Source: SB21 sp964415295 (GTDB taxonomy: Bacteria; CLD3; SB21). From it: a stretch of DNA of 64,000 nucleotides. Of the stretch, positions 35,496-45,219 are shown piece after piece. The notes beneath the pieces are model-generated. The model was given only the letters and a program-made list of their open reading frames with translations, made no database searches and was not told the origin of the DNA. The translations under genes were made by a program, and so were the position numbers. Location: NCBI GenBank assembly GCA_964415295.1, contig CAYPYN010000001.1, forward strand, positions 310,001 through 374,000. Direction: 5' to 3'. The first letter of the stretch is position 1. Each line of letters starts with the position of its first letter.

Positions 35496-36937
35496 GGATT
35501 TTCTTTCGCTTCCTGTATATTGAGTTCCAGTTCCTTGATCTTTTGCTGAAGGTATTGCCTTTTCATACCAAGTTTCGCCGCGGTCTGCGAAATATTCCAT
35601 CCGTTAAGCCGCATCGACTCCATGATGAATTCCCTTTCGAAGGCGCGGACCACCCGCTGTTTCGCATCCTGAAAGCTCACGTCTCCCCTTTCCAGGATCT
35701 CCTTGACGCCCATCGGGCTGACATCGTCTTTCCGTTTGAGATCGGCATGCAGCATGTCTTTGGTGATCTCCTCTCCCGTGCTGAGCACGACGCTGCGCTC
35801 CACAACATTGATCAGTTCCCGCACATTGCCGGGCCATTCGTAGTCCATCAGAACTTTCATTGCGTCGTTGGAGAAACGAAGGGCGTTGATCTTATGTTTT
35901 TGAGCGAAAACGCCCAGATAGTGTTTGGCCAACAGCGGAATGTCCCCGCTGCGTTTACGCAGGGGCGGCACTTCGATCTCGACCACGTTGATGCGGTAAT
36001 ACAGGTCCTCCCGGAATTGCCCTTCGCGGATGAGCTTCGACAGATCGCGGTGCGTCGCGCTGAGGATGCGCACGTCCACCTGGATGGATTCCGTACCGCC
36101 GACGCGCTCAAATTTTCTTTCCTGAAGTACGCGCAATACCTTCGCCTGCGTCTCAAGAGACATATCGCCGATTTCATCAAGAAAAAGCGTGCCGCCGTCG
36201 GCCAGTTCGAACCGTCCTTGTTTGGCGGCCGTGGCTCCCGTAAACGCACCTTTTTCGTAACCGAATAATTCGCTCTCGATCAATTCTTTAGGGATGGCGG
36301 CACAGTTGATGGAAATAAACGGACCCTTTGCGCGTAAACTCTGATCATGGATCGTTTTGGCAACGAGTTCTTTACCCGTACCGCTTTCGCCGCGGATAAG
36401 CACCGTGACGTTGCTCTTACTGACCTTATCCACCAGATCATAGACTTGCTGCATCGGCCTGCAATCGCCGATGAAGCCGGTGAATCCTTTGCTGAGCTGG
36501 AGTTCTTTGCGCAGCTGAGCATTTTCCCTCTGAAGCAGTACCTGCTGAACGGCATGTCCGACCTGTGCACGCAGTTCCTCGATATCGTACGGCTTGGACA
36601 TATAATTGAATGCGCCGGATTTGATCGCCTCGACGGCCAGCTTTTCGGAACCGTGCGCCGTGATCACAATCACAAGACATTCCAGCTTGCGTTCGCGGAC
36701 CTTGCGGACAAATTCGATCCCGTTCATGCCCGGCATAGAGACGTCGGTAATGACCACATCATAAGCGTTGTTCGCCATCAGGTTCAGCGCCGACAAAGCA
36801 TCTTCGGCCTCGGCCAGACGGTATCCTTCGGAACGCAACGCTTTGATCATACCGTAACGCGCAGCCTTTTCATCATCCACGACCAGCACGCCGATCGTTG
36901 CATTCTGAAGATTAAGTGTATTTTCGTTCTCGCTCAT
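35492..36937 (-). CDS. Sigma54-dependent response regulator (NtrC family)
   Basis: A 481-residue three-domain activator. The receiver (about 15-130) has VVDDEKAA, the acceptor Asp in VVITDVSMP and Lys in YMSKPYD. The AAA+ domain (about 155-395) has Walker A GESGTGKE, the sigma54-contact loop ELFGYEKGAFTGA and Walker B LFLDEIGDM. The C-terminal Fis-type helix-turn-helix is NISQTAAKLGMKRQYLQQKI. It follows the membrane kinase gene by 3 bases, so the two form a cognate pair, and it overlaps murI by 4 bases. It would activate sigma54 promoters; I did not find a good one in the window. Confidence 0.94.
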   Translation of the reverse strand: MSENENTLNLQNATIGVLVVDDEKAARYGMIKALRSEGYRLAEAEDALSALNLMANNAYDVVITDVSMPGMNGIEFVRKVRERKLECLVIVITAHGSEKLAVEAIKSGAFNYMSKPYDIEELRAQVGHAVQQVLLQRENAQLRKELQLSKGFTGFIGDCRPMQQVYDLVDKVSKSNVTVLIRGESGTGKELVAKTIHDQSLRAKGPFISINCAAIPKELIESELFGYEKGAFTGATAAKQGRFELADGGTLFLDEIGDMSLETQAKVLRVLQERKFERVGGTESIQVDVRILSATHRDLSKLIREGQFREDLYYRINVVEIEVPPLRKRSGDIPLLAKHYLGVFAQKHKINALRFSNDAMKVLMDYEWPGNVRELINVVERSVVLSTGEEITKDMLHADLKRKDDVSPMGVKEILERGDVSFQDAKQRVVRAFEREFIMESMRLNGWNISQTAAKLGMKRQYLQQKIKELELNIQEAKENP

Positions 36938-36940
36938 AGG

Positions 36941-39244
36941 TCAGATGTTGGTGTCCAGAGGAATATAGATTTCAAACGACGTGCCTACGTTTTCTTCGCT
37001 CCGAAGCACGAGGCGGCCTCCCAAAGCGTCGATCTTGTTTTTGACTATGGCCAATCCGAGACCCGTTCCGGAAGACTTGGTCGTATAGAACGGCTTAAAG
37101 ATTTCCTGCAGACGTTCCGCCTTGATACCGGGTCCGTTATCGGTGATCGCGATCTTGAGACAGCGCCGCTGGTCGGGCAGAAGTTCGGGATTGAAAGGCG
37201 TCGTCGGCTTTCGATCCCCGGTCTGTATGGACTGAACGGTTAAAAGATCCATGGACCATTCGGTATAACCCTCCGACGGATCCGGCATAAAAAGCTGCTG
37301 CGCCGTAGCAACACCCGATTTCTTTTCGGAAGAAGCGTCAAACAGATCGGCTTCATACACGCCGTAACCGCCGTAAAACATCAGCCGGCCTCCGCGCTCC
37401 ATCGACTGTACCGCATTAATAATAACGTTAAATATGATTTCTTTCAAGTCTCCCTGACGCGACTTGATCAGAAGCGGCGTATGTTCGTATTTGGTCCAGA
37501 TTTGTATGCCCTTGCTCCGCGTCTCCTGCCGCAATATCGTCAGAATGTTGTCGATCACCTTGATGACGTCGATCTCATCCACATCGGAGTTATCCGGGCG
37601 GGAGAATTTCAGCAGTTGTCCCACTACCGTATTCAGCCGGTCGATCTCCTCAGTGATGATCTCCAGATCCTGCAATTCGTGGGCATCTGAGCCGCTTTTC
37701 TTCTTTTCGTCGCGAAGGGATTGCACGATACTCTTGATCGAACTGAGCGGGTTCTTCACCTCGTGCGCGATGCTGGTGGCGAGCAGACCGAGGGAGGATA
37801 ATTTATCCGCCTGGAACATTTTGGATTCCAGTTCGATCCGGCGCTGCACCAGTTCGATATTCTCGATCGCGATGGCGATCTGGCTCGCCAGCGTCAGCAG
37901 GATTTCTTTTTCTTCAAATGTGAATTCTTCGTTGGTTTTTTTCTTGCCGATGGCCAGGAGACCGACCAGATCGTTCTCAAGGCTGATCCCGAGATAAAGA
38001 TGGTAAGGTATTTCCGAAGCCTTTAGGTGAAAAAGGCTCATACGCCGCGCTTCGTAAAGACCGTTGCCTTTCTGAATATTCTTGATCACGGATTCCAGTT
38101 TGATATCTTTGATATCGCCGAGGCTTTGCGTGATGGAATAATACATCCTGTCGGGATCGACGTGTTTACCTAAAATAAAAAGCGCCGCTTCATCCACATT
38201 GAACGTTTCCGTTACGGCCGAGTGAACGACTTTCTGCAGATCCTCCATGCTTCCCGATCCGACGATTTTTTCACTGATCCGGCGAACCATGGATTGGTAG
38301 AGGTACTTCTGGTTGAGCGCATAATAGCCCGCAATACGACGGATCAGATACTTGATCGGTTCATACAATATGAACAACAGCGAGACCGTCAGGATCTCCA
38401 GCATTTCCACACTGACATCGGGATTATCCTCGCCCATCTTCCGAAGCGCCCGCGCCGTTACCACATACATCGTCAGGAAAGCGCCCGCAATAGTGATCAG
38501 CAGGAACCGTCTTCGCGCGACCGTAGAATAAAAGGGATATTTGTATAATAAATAGATCATGGCGCCGGTCGGTATCACCGAGGAGATCATGAGTAAATTC
38601 TTCAGGGACTTGTCCAGACGGACATTTCCGGTTCCGCCGAAGAAATAAAAATAGAGCATCAGGGCGGCTACAATGAAAATGATGATCGTCTCCACGATGA
38701 AGAATTGGCGCCATTTTTCGTTACGCCCGAGCATGATAATGCGAACGCACAAGACCGCTGAGACCATCAGGCCGATCACAAGAAAGAAGACATAAGCTGG
38801 AATAAAGCTCATGTTTTCATCGAGGATCTTATTGCGGGAATCTACAATGGTATATTGGCCGAAATAGATGATCAGTATGATCGGAAGATAGAAGAAATAC
38901 GGGAAGATCTTATAGAATACGCCTTTACGCCCCACCAATTCGTGTACGTAGGACAGAAAGGCTGCGTGCACATGCACGATCAGCGCAGGAAGAAAAACAA
39001 TACTGTACAGGGATAAGTAACGTAATTCCGTATAGATCTCGATGGCCTGCCGGCCGAACACCTGCTTGATAAGGAGCGCAAAGAACTGGAAGCCATGCCA
39101 TAAGGTAAGCACGATCATCATGCAGAGGAAAACGTACTCATGCGCGAGTTTGTTTTGCCGCTTAATGACCTCGGCGGTGAGAACCGCATAAAGGATCATG
39201 CCGACAAAAAAACCGAGCATGATGATGACATCGTATCCAAACAT
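36941..39244 (-). CDS. Membrane sensor histidine kinase with GAF domain
   Basis: A 767-residue kinase. The N-terminal third (about 1-300) has eight or so hydrophobic segments without a large periplasmic domain. A GAF domain spans about 340-485 (LQKVVHSAVTETFNVDEAA to LASQIAIAIENIELV). The HisKA phospho-His is in SIAHEVKNPLSSIKSIV. In the ATPase domain the N box is NVIINAVQSM and the G1 box DNGPG, but they are separated by about 85 residues instead of roughly 30, implying an insertion (YGVYEADLFDASSEK and following). FKPFYTTKSSGTGLGLAIV closes the domain. The layout resembles PrsK-type kinases. Its partner is the sigma54 regulator 3 bases downstream. Confidence 0.9.
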   Translation of the reverse strand: MFGYDVIIMLGFFVGMILYAVLTAEVIKRQNKLAHEYVFLCMMIVLTLWHGFQFFALLIKQVFGRQAIEIYTELRYLSLYSIVFLPALIVHVHAAFLSYVHELVGRKGVFYKIFPYFFYLPIILIIYFGQYTIVDSRNKILDENMSFIPAYVFFLVIGLMVSAVLCVRIIMLGRNEKWRQFFIVETIIIFIVAALMLYFYFFGGTGNVRLDKSLKNLLMISSVIPTGAMIYLLYKYPFYSTVARRRFLLITIAGAFLTMYVVTARALRKMGEDNPDVSVEMLEILTVSLLFILYEPIKYLIRRIAGYYALNQKYLYQSMVRRISEKIVGSGSMEDLQKVVHSAVTETFNVDEAALFILGKHVDPDRMYYSITQSLGDIKDIKLESVIKNIQKGNGLYEARRMSLFHLKASEIPYHLYLGISLENDLVGLLAIGKKKTNEEFTFEEKEILLTLASQIAIAIENIELVQRRIELESKMFQADKLSSLGLLATSIAHEVKNPLSSIKSIVQSLRDEKKKSGSDAHELQDLEIITEEIDRLNTVVGQLLKFSRPDNSDVDEIDVIKVIDNILTILRQETRSKGIQIWTKYEHTPLLIKSRQGDLKEIIFNVIINAVQSMERGGRLMFYGGYGVYEADLFDASSEKKSGVATAQQLFMPDPSEGYTEWSMDLLTVQSIQTGDRKPTTPFNPELLPDQRRCLKIAITDNGPGIKAERLQEIFKPFYTTKSSGTGLGLAIVKNKIDALGGRLVLRSEENVGTSFEIYIPLDTNI

Positions 39245-39247
39245 AGT

Positions 39248-41665
39248 TCACCGTTTTCGGTAAAGACTGTTCCCGTCTGATTCAAAGAGAACGGCGCCGC
39301 TCTCGTCCGTCCGGCATACGGAGGAGCCGCTCACAGTGAGATCCCGGACAACAGCCGGAGAAGGATGATTGAATTTGTTAAACTCACCGCAAGAGATCAC
39401 AGCATAAGAGGGTTGCACTTTTGAAATAAGATCCGGTGTAGTGCCGTTCCAAGATCCGTGATGTCCGACCTTCAAAAGATCGCTTCGTAACGCGGCTTTA
39501 TACGAACTTATATTATCCAAGCTGGGCCACTCAGCGTCACCCATGAAAAGCGCCCGCACATGCCTGTGCCGCAGTTGAAATACAACCGAGGTATTGTTCG
39601 TATTCATCGGGGCACGTGCGCCGGCCGATACGAACGGGGATCGCGGGTGCATAAAATATAGCTCAACTTCGTTGTCAATAGCAAGGACGTCGCCGGCACG
39701 TACTTTGAGGCGTGAAATATTCTTGTCCCGTATCTGGCGCAAAATACTGAGATACACATCCGACCGGTAAAACTGACCCGGATCGATCACTTGTCCGATT
39801 TCGAAATGTTTTAACAGATAGTCCGCACCTCCGATATGATCATCGTGAGGATGAGTCAATATCATATAATCGATTCTGTCAACACCCATTTTCCACAAGA
39901 ATGGCGCGACGACGCGCTCGCCCTGGTCGGTATTCCCACTGCAGTCTCCGGCATCGATCACAACGGTTTTACCATGAGGCGTCCGTATCACGGCGGCATC
40001 GCCCTGACCAACATCGAGGAAATACAATTCCAGTGCCTGGTTCCGATTAATGACTGGGTTCCAGATGAGTACAACGGCAAGGATCGCAGCCGCCATAAGA
40101 CCGTATTTACGGACGGCGGCATTGCGCCATAAGAGAACGTAAGCCAGACCCGCGTAGAACACCAACATGCTCCAAAGATCCATCCGATAGAATTCCGTAT
40201 AGGCCAACGGCATCTTGGTGGACCATTCCGCCAGCTTCACCATCAGCAAAATCAGGAGGTCGTTTACGTTGGCGAACCATTGAGCCAAGGCCATGGAAAA
40301 AGTTCCTGCCATCGCTGTGACAAACCCGATCCCCATGACCAGACTGGACAGGGGAACGATCAGCACATTGGCCGCAAGGGCGACCAGAGGAATTTTGTAG
40401 AAATAATAAGCGGTAAAAGGGATCGTTCCGATCTGAGCGGCGATGGAAACCAACAGCAAGGCCAGAATTTTTTCAAAGAAACTCGTTTCACCGGATGTGA
40501 AAAAGCCCATACGGCGGCACACATTTTCGAGTTTTGGATAGACCAGCACGATCGACAGCACGGCGGCAAAAGACAATTGAAGACCGATATCAAAAAGGGC
40601 AACAGGTTGGATAAACAATATGATGATGAGAGATACAAAAAGACTGTTGATGATATTTTGCCGCCTCTGCCACAGCATGCCGAGAAGGACCACGCCTGTC
40701 ATAATGCCGGCCCGAACCACGGATGGTATGAAATCGGCCACACCCATATAAACGCCCAGACATATGAGCGTCATATATACGCGCCATGAAAAACGAAGGC
40801 GGAGAAAACTGAATAGACCGAACAGCAGGGCGGTAATGAATACGATATGAAGCCCGCTGATCGACAGGATGTGAATGGTTCCGCTGTATGAGAAGTATTG
40901 CAGAACTTCACTCGGGATATCGCTGCGTTCCCCTACCAGCAGACCCGTCAGGATAGATGCGCTCAAAGGCGACAGCGTGGAACGATCCAGTTCGATGACA
41001 TAATGTTTGATCGGATGAATGAAGTATTTGAGCAGCGGATTGGCCTCGGAATATCCGGTCGAAATCACCTGATCGGCCTTGCGCAAATGCATCAGTCCGT
41101 AAATATTCTGCATGGCCAGGTAACGGGCATAATCAAATTCACCCGGGTTTCGCTCATTTCTGGGAGCATAGATCGTTCCGTGCAACATCACTTCATCGCC
41201 GTAAGCCGCCGGCACACGCGCTTCCTCCTTAAGTGTTACTAGAATCTGTCCCTGGGTTTCAATAAGAATGTGCTCGGTGAGTTGAATCGACCGAACATCC
41301 ACGACCATCCGCGTTTTATCCTGCATCACCTGAGGATCACGGCTGATCAGACCTCTCACAACGACTTCCCTTCCAAGATGCGTAAATCGCGCAACGTGTG
41401 CGGGATCGTAATTCTCCGAGGGATACCGAGCACCGATCAAGAGAACCAGTCCTGTCAGGACCATGAAGGAAGCGGTGTTTTTAGACCTGCGATACAGCAC
41501 CAACGCACAGATCAAAAGAAGCATTGAAGCCATGGAAAAGAACAGTGCGTGATGAGGTATGAAATAAGTCGCGACACCCGAAGCCCGGATGGCCAGGATA
41601 ATGGCCATACAAATAAAGGCAAGTTTAACGGCGGGATAAGTACGTAATAATTGGGCGGGCTCCAT
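39248..41665 (-). CDS. comEC: ComEC/Rec2 family DNA-uptake channel
   Basis: An 805-residue protein for transport of single-stranded DNA across the inner membrane during natural transformation. An N-terminal membrane pair and OB-like DUF4131 region are followed by the Competence domain (about 220-490) with GLLVGERSDIP and HILSISGLHIVFI, and a C-terminal metallo-beta-lactamase-type domain from about 545 with YFLDVGQGDAAVI, LTHPHDDHIGG and VGHHGSWNGT. The start at 41665 shares one base with the batE stop (TAATG); upstream in-frame residues are discarded. Finding it inside an operon with Bat proteins and a two-component pair is unusual. Confidence 0.92.
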   Translation of the reverse strand: MEPAQLLRTYPAVKLAFICMAIILAIRASGVATYFIPHHALFFSMASMLLLICALVLYRRSKNTASFMVLTGLVLLIGARYPSENYDPAHVARFTHLGREVVVRGLISRDPQVMQDKTRMVVDVRSIQLTEHILIETQGQILVTLKEEARVPAAYGDEVMLHGTIYAPRNERNPGEFDYARYLAMQNIYGLMHLRKADQVISTGYSEANPLLKYFIHPIKHYVIELDRSTLSPLSASILTGLLVGERSDIPSEVLQYFSYSGTIHILSISGLHIVFITALLFGLFSFLRLRFSWRVYMTLICLGVYMGVADFIPSVVRAGIMTGVVLLGMLWQRRQNIINSLFVSLIIILFIQPVALFDIGLQLSFAAVLSIVLVYPKLENVCRRMGFFTSGETSFFEKILALLLVSIAAQIGTIPFTAYYFYKIPLVALAANVLIVPLSSLVMGIGFVTAMAGTFSMALAQWFANVNDLLILLMVKLAEWSTKMPLAYTEFYRMDLWSMLVFYAGLAYVLLWRNAAVRKYGLMAAAILAVVLIWNPVINRNQALELYFLDVGQGDAAVIRTPHGKTVVIDAGDCSGNTDQGERVVAPFLWKMGVDRIDYMILTHPHDDHIGGADYLLKHFEIGQVIDPGQFYRSDVYLSILRQIRDKNISRLKVRAGDVLAIDNEVELYFMHPRSPFVSAGARAPMNTNNTSVVFQLRHRHVRALFMGDAEWPSLDNISSYKAALRSDLLKVGHHGSWNGTTPDLISKVQPSYAVISCGEFNKFNHPSPAVVRDLTVSGSSVCRTDESGAVLFESDGNSLYRKR

Positions 41666-42423
41666 TACAACGCACCTGCGTCGTCTTTCCGCAGCCACCC
41701 AACCTTACCGTCCGTGAGCCGGATTTCTATCCAATCGCCGCGCTCCGAACGGATTTGAACCTTGGTGCCTTCGTGCAGAACAAAAAGAATACTGGAGGAA
41801 TGGTCCGGCTCGCTCCATACATCCGAGGCTTGCGCCAACACCACCGCCTCTTTAACTTTAATATGAGTGTGTATATTGGCGGCAAAATTGAGGACACAGA
41901 TTATCAGCAAAAAACCAACAGTGAAATTAGCCATCTTAGGAATCTTGCCGCGGAGGTTCATAATACGCCGTAACAATTGCATAGCAGCAAATAAGAACCA
42001 GACCGTCAGGCTGATGACCGCCCAGGTTTCCATGGCAAAGAGATGCATGATCTTCTTTGAAATATCGTACAGGATAAAATCCGGAGGAGTTACAAGCTTA
42101 TCTTTCAGGTACAGCCGGGTCAGCTCCAGATTAAAAAGGACGTCTTCGTCATGGGGATCCAGCCGCAAGGCTCTTTCATAATTGTAAACAGCGTGTCCGT
42201 ATTTCTTTAATTTGTAGTAGGTATTGCCCAGGTTATAAAAGAGAGGTTTAGACGAGTGCCCTCCGTCGACAAGTTGCTGATAAAGAACCTGAGCGGCGGC
42301 GTAATCTTTCTTTTCGTACAGCGCATTGGCCTGGCTGAAAATATCGGAAGGATCCGTCGATAAGTTTTGGGCGTAGCCAGCAGGATGACCTGCCAGTAAC
42401 ATTAATATAATGAACAATCGCAT
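41665..42423 (-). CDS. batE: BatE-type protein: TPR plus SH3-like domain
   Basis: A 252-residue protein with a signal peptide (1-18, ending GYA-Q), tetratricopeptide repeats at about 28-108 (ANALYEKKDYAAAQVLYQQL, LFYNLGNTYYKLKKYGHAVY, NYERALRLDPHDEDVLFNLE), two membrane segments at about 132-152 and 165-185, and a C-terminal bacterial SH3 domain ending VGWLRKDDAGAL. This is the BatE architecture. It follows batD by 4 bases. Bat proteins were described in Bacteroides aerotolerance and in spirochaetes; the molecular role is unsettled. The von Willebrand-type partners BatA and BatB are not in the window. Confidence 0.83.
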   Translation of the reverse strand: MRLFIILMLLAGHPAGYAQNLSTDPSDIFSQANALYEKKDYAAAQVLYQQLVDGGHSSKPLFYNLGNTYYKLKKYGHAVYNYERALRLDPHDEDVLFNLELTRLYLKDKLVTPPDFILYDISKKIMHLFAMETWAVISLTVWFLFAAMQLLRRIMNLRGKIPKMANFTVGFLLIICVLNFAANIHTHIKVKEAVVLAQASDVWSEPDHSSSILFVLHEGTKVQIRSERGDWIEIRLTDGKVGWLRKDDAGAL

Positions 42424-42427
42424 GGTT

Positions 42428-44215
42428 CTATATGGCCCTATCCATACTGAAAATAGCGGAACGGATCCGCCGGTATACTTCGTCGGTCTTTTCTTTGGAC
42501 TTTCCTGTCGGAGAAAACCGCGCCTCGTCGCACATTCGGAGGCAGTCGATGTATTCTTTTATGAGCGACTCATCTACTTTCTTGGCTCTTAACTTCTCTT
42601 CCAGATGTTCGGTCATCAGGCCGGCTTCGGGAATCTTCAATTTGTCGGCCACAAGGCCGCTTAATGTTTTGGCTATTTCAGCGTAAAAGGTATCCAGCTG
42701 GTTGTGTTCCATCAGTTTTTCGGCCGCCTTCAAACGCTTCTTGGCTAAAGGACTGGCCTTCCGGTATTTCATTCCTTCGGCATCCTGAAGCAATATTTCG
42801 CGGCGGTTCAAATACCGGTACCCTCCAAACCATATGCCGGCCGGAATGATCCAGAGAATCACGAACCAGACGCTGAAAATAAAACCATGCTCACTTTGGG
42901 ACCAGTCGTCTGTTTCTGTTTTTATGAAACGGATATCTTTGGAAAGAAGGGCCACTTCCTCTTTGGATAATCCTACGCCGGAGGCGATACCGCCGCTTCC
43001 CTGAGAGATACTGAGCGCGTGTCCGGCCGACGTCTTGGTAACGTATTTATTTGTAGCCGGATCAAAATAGATCAGTGCCAGCGGCGGAATTTCAAATTGC
43101 CGGCTGACCCGCGGTACCGCAACAAATTCGAAGATCTTTGAACCGCTGACCAGTTGGCCTTTCTTGTCAATGGCGTCCGTGGATTTGGGATCGTATCTTT
43201 CAAAATCATCGGAAAAAGGATTTGCAGGCGCTTCAGCCGATACAATGTTACCCGTACCTTTGATCTCAACTTTGTAGATGACCGCTTCACCGGTTTTCAG
43301 AGCATTTTTATCCACGGAGCTGACCACATCGAAATGACCGACGAGTCCGCTGAAACCGGCCGGTTTTTCACCTGGCAGCTCTTTTACGTCTATTTCCACC
43401 GCGTTGGAGACAAGTTTTGTTTGAACCACCTGCCCGAACGGATCACCGAACGGAGAAAAGAAATCTTCAAATAAGTTGGATCTTCCTTTTTGAGGAACCC
43501 GCAATTCACAGTCGATCTCGGCGGCGTCGATCGTCAGTTTACCCGCATGCGTAGGAAAAAGCGCCGTCCGTTTAATGGTAAACGTGTTGTATGTAATGCC
43601 GTTTACCACTTCGCGTTCCGGTTCGAGCGGTTGTTTGAGCGGGAAATCCTCCGCCCAGAATCCGACGAAATTCGGAACTTTCGTCGGTGAATATTGTGTG
43701 ATATTGACACGTGTGTAGATCTTCAGATACACCATGATCTGCTCGCCGACATAAGCCTCTTTTTTGGACGGAACGATTCCCAGAAATACCTCTTTGGACA
43801 ACGACGGATTCTTTTGACCGGAGATTGCGCCCGACGGGACAATCTCGATTGTCAGAGGCTGTGTGGTAACCGCTTTACCGTCATTTTCAACGGTTATCGG
43901 CGGAATCGTCCACTTGCCGACTTCCTTGGCGCGCAGCAGGAACTGATAGCTTTTCGAAACGCTTTTTTTCCCATTGATGATCTGAATGGAAGTGGATTCG
44001 CCGGCATTGGCATAAACGGCTTCAAGGCCTTTTAAGGCCGGAAGCTGAGGATAGGCGGTGATATTCACATCATCTCCGCTGACTTCTACACTCAGCGTAA
44101 AGGTCTGACCTGCCTCGATGACCGTGCGTTCGACTGAGGCTGTGCAACGGATGGATTGAGAATAGGCTGCCTGAGTGAAAGCAAAGAATAATATTGCAAA
44201 TGAATATCTTATCAT
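42428..44215 (-). CDS. batD: BatD family protein
   Basis: A 595-residue exported membrane protein. A signal peptide (ending AYS-Q) is followed by beta-sandwich domains typical of BatD: RCTASVERTVIEAGQTFTL and SVEVSGDDVNI, then SKSYQFLLRAKEVGKWTIPPI and SKKEAYVGEQIMVYLKIYTR. A membrane segment lies at about 455-475 (FVILWIIPAGIWFGGY) and a cytoplasmic helical tail ends the protein. The ATG at 44215 is chosen because the signal peptide starts there and a promoter with 17-bp spacing lies just upstream; the frame continues 19 codons further. It heads the seven-gene operon ending with the VOC gene. Confidence 0.87.
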   Translation of the reverse strand: MIRYSFAILFFAFTQAAYSQSIRCTASVERTVIEAGQTFTLSVEVSGDDVNITAYPQLPALKGLEAVYANAGESTSIQIINGKKSVSKSYQFLLRAKEVGKWTIPPITVENDGKAVTTQPLTIEIVPSGAISGQKNPSLSKEVFLGIVPSKKEAYVGEQIMVYLKIYTRVNITQYSPTKVPNFVGFWAEDFPLKQPLEPEREVVNGITYNTFTIKRTALFPTHAGKLTIDAAEIDCELRVPQKGRSNLFEDFFSPFGDPFGQVVQTKLVSNAVEIDVKELPGEKPAGFSGLVGHFDVVSSVDKNALKTGEAVIYKVEIKGTGNIVSAEAPANPFSDDFERYDPKSTDAIDKKGQLVSGSKIFEFVAVPRVSRQFEIPPLALIYFDPATNKYVTKTSAGHALSISQGSGGIASGVGLSKEEVALLSKDIRFIKTETDDWSQSEHGFIFSVWFVILWIIPAGIWFGGYRYLNRREILLQDAEGMKYRKASPLAKKRLKAAEKLMEHNQLDTFYAEIAKTLSGLVADKLKIPEAGLMTEHLEEKLRAKKVDESLIKEYIDCLRMCDEARFSPTGKSKEKTDEVYRRIRSAIFSMDRAI

Positions 44216-44243
44216 AATTTTAAATACTAATTCAGTGAGGAAG

Positions 44244-44272
44244 AAAATAGTCAGGCAGGAAGTTTTTATCAA
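44244..44272 (-). promoter_or_regulatory. Predicted sigma70-type promoter of the batD operon
   Basis: On the minus strand TTGATA (44272-44267) and TATTTT (44249-44244) are separated by 17 bases. The predicted transcript would start about 20 bases before the batD ATG at 44215. Confidence 0.5.
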
Positions 44273-44287
44273 TATCTATTCTCAGAT

Positions 44288-44312
44288 ATTCTATGGTGTT
44301 ACATTCTATGGT
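44288..44312. repeat. 10-bp direct repeat upstream of batD
   Basis: ATTCTATGGT occurs at 44288-44297 and at 44303-44312, a spacing of 15 bases. The pair sits just upstream of the predicted batD promoter, where an activator could bind, and just downstream of a terminator for the preceding gene. Confidence 0.4.
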
Positions 44313-44320
44313 CGAACTGC

Positions 44321-44369
44321 AAAATTAAAAAAATAACCTGGCAGCACTGATAACACTACTGCTGCCAGG
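44321..44369 (-). terminator. Intrinsic terminator after the 44392-45090 gene
   Basis: A perfect 10-bp stem (44337-44346 with 44360-44369) and 13-base loop is followed on the minus strand by a long T-rich run (TTATTTTTTTAATTTT). It insulates the batD operon from the gene upstream. Confidence 0.87.
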
Positions 44370-44391
44370 GTGACAGATCGTCCAAAAAAAA

Positions 44392-45090
44392 TTACCAATA
44401 CACCGATACGCCGAGCTTCATTCCATTGGATCCCAGCCTATATCCCCTGCTTTTATACCTATCTTTGTAACCCCAGGTTTCATCATCCCAAACAGCCGTT
44501 CCTTCCCCGCTGTAAGTGATACGTTCGAACTGTACGCGTCCAAAAATTTCATACTCCGCCAATACGCTTACTTTTTCAAAAGGAAACCACTCAATTCCCG
44601 CCAATACGTTTAATGCAAAATGTCGAGACATCAGTTTAGTCCGGTTTTTGTTTGAATAATCTGGTTGCTCAGATTTACCGTAACCATTCATACGGCCAAA
44701 CCCAACTTCCGGACCAAAGCCTGAATAGAAAGCGAAGTGTTCCGTAACGAATGGGTAATACAAAAATTCAAACCGGTTAGATATGGTTCGGTTGTCAAAA
44801 TCGCTTTTGCTTCTACTTGTGATGGTGTCAACCGGCATCCGGTAATAGGAACCTTTACTGTTGCTACCGCCAATATCAATAACGACTCCGTAACGGATAG
44901 CTGTGCGTTTAGAAGTATGATATTTCAATTGCAGTGTAACGGCAGTATTTTGATCACTAGCCTGAAAAGCCCACAAAGCTTTTTGAATTGGGTCTGAGAC
45001 TTCAGTTTCATTTTCTTGCGCGTTCGTGTTCGAAGAACACAAAAAAATCAATACGACTGCTTTTATGATGAGGAACTTTATGAAATTCAT
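44392..45090 (-). CDS. Predicted small outer-membrane beta-barrel protein
   Basis: A 232-residue exported protein with a signal peptide (1-24, ending TNA-Q) and about eight to ten amphipathic strands (LQLKYHTSKRTAIRYGVVID, FEFLYYPFVTEHFAFYSG, MKLGVSVYW at the C terminus), consistent with an eight- or ten-strand OmpW/OmpX-like barrel. The ATG at 45090 is preceded by GGAG at 8 bases; an in-frame TTG two codons upstream is less well spaced. It is a single-gene unit with a strong terminator. I do not recognise the family. Confidence 0.68.
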   Translation of the reverse strand: MNFIKFLIIKAVVLIFLCSSNTNAQENETEVSDPIQKALWAFQASDQNTAVTLQLKYHTSKRTAIRYGVVIDIGGSNSKGSYYRMPVDTITSRSKSDFDNRTISNRFEFLYYPFVTEHFAFYSGFGPEVGFGRMNGYGKSEQPDYSNKNRTKLMSRHFALNVLAGIEWFPFEKVSVLAEYEIFGRVQFERITYSGEGTAVWDDETWGYKDRYKSRGYRLGSNGMKLGVSVYW

Positions 45091-45219
45091 ATGCAAATCT
45101 CCGTCTTAAGATGAAATCGTTTTTGACATTAATTCTGGTCTCAGGCATAACAATTTGCATAATCCTCGTTCCTTGTTTTAGGCAATGAGTGTTGGTATTA
45201 CCAATGCCTGAAGCAATGG

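Noticed and set aside
36347..37243. Plus-strand open frame spanning the kinase/regulator junction
   Set aside because: It crosses two well supported minus-strand genes and shows no domain.
45181..45211. Hairpin after the M28 peptidase gene as a terminator
   Set aside because: The stem (AGGCA and TTGG with TGCCT and CCAA) is interrupted by a 7-base bulge and has no T-run on the minus strand.
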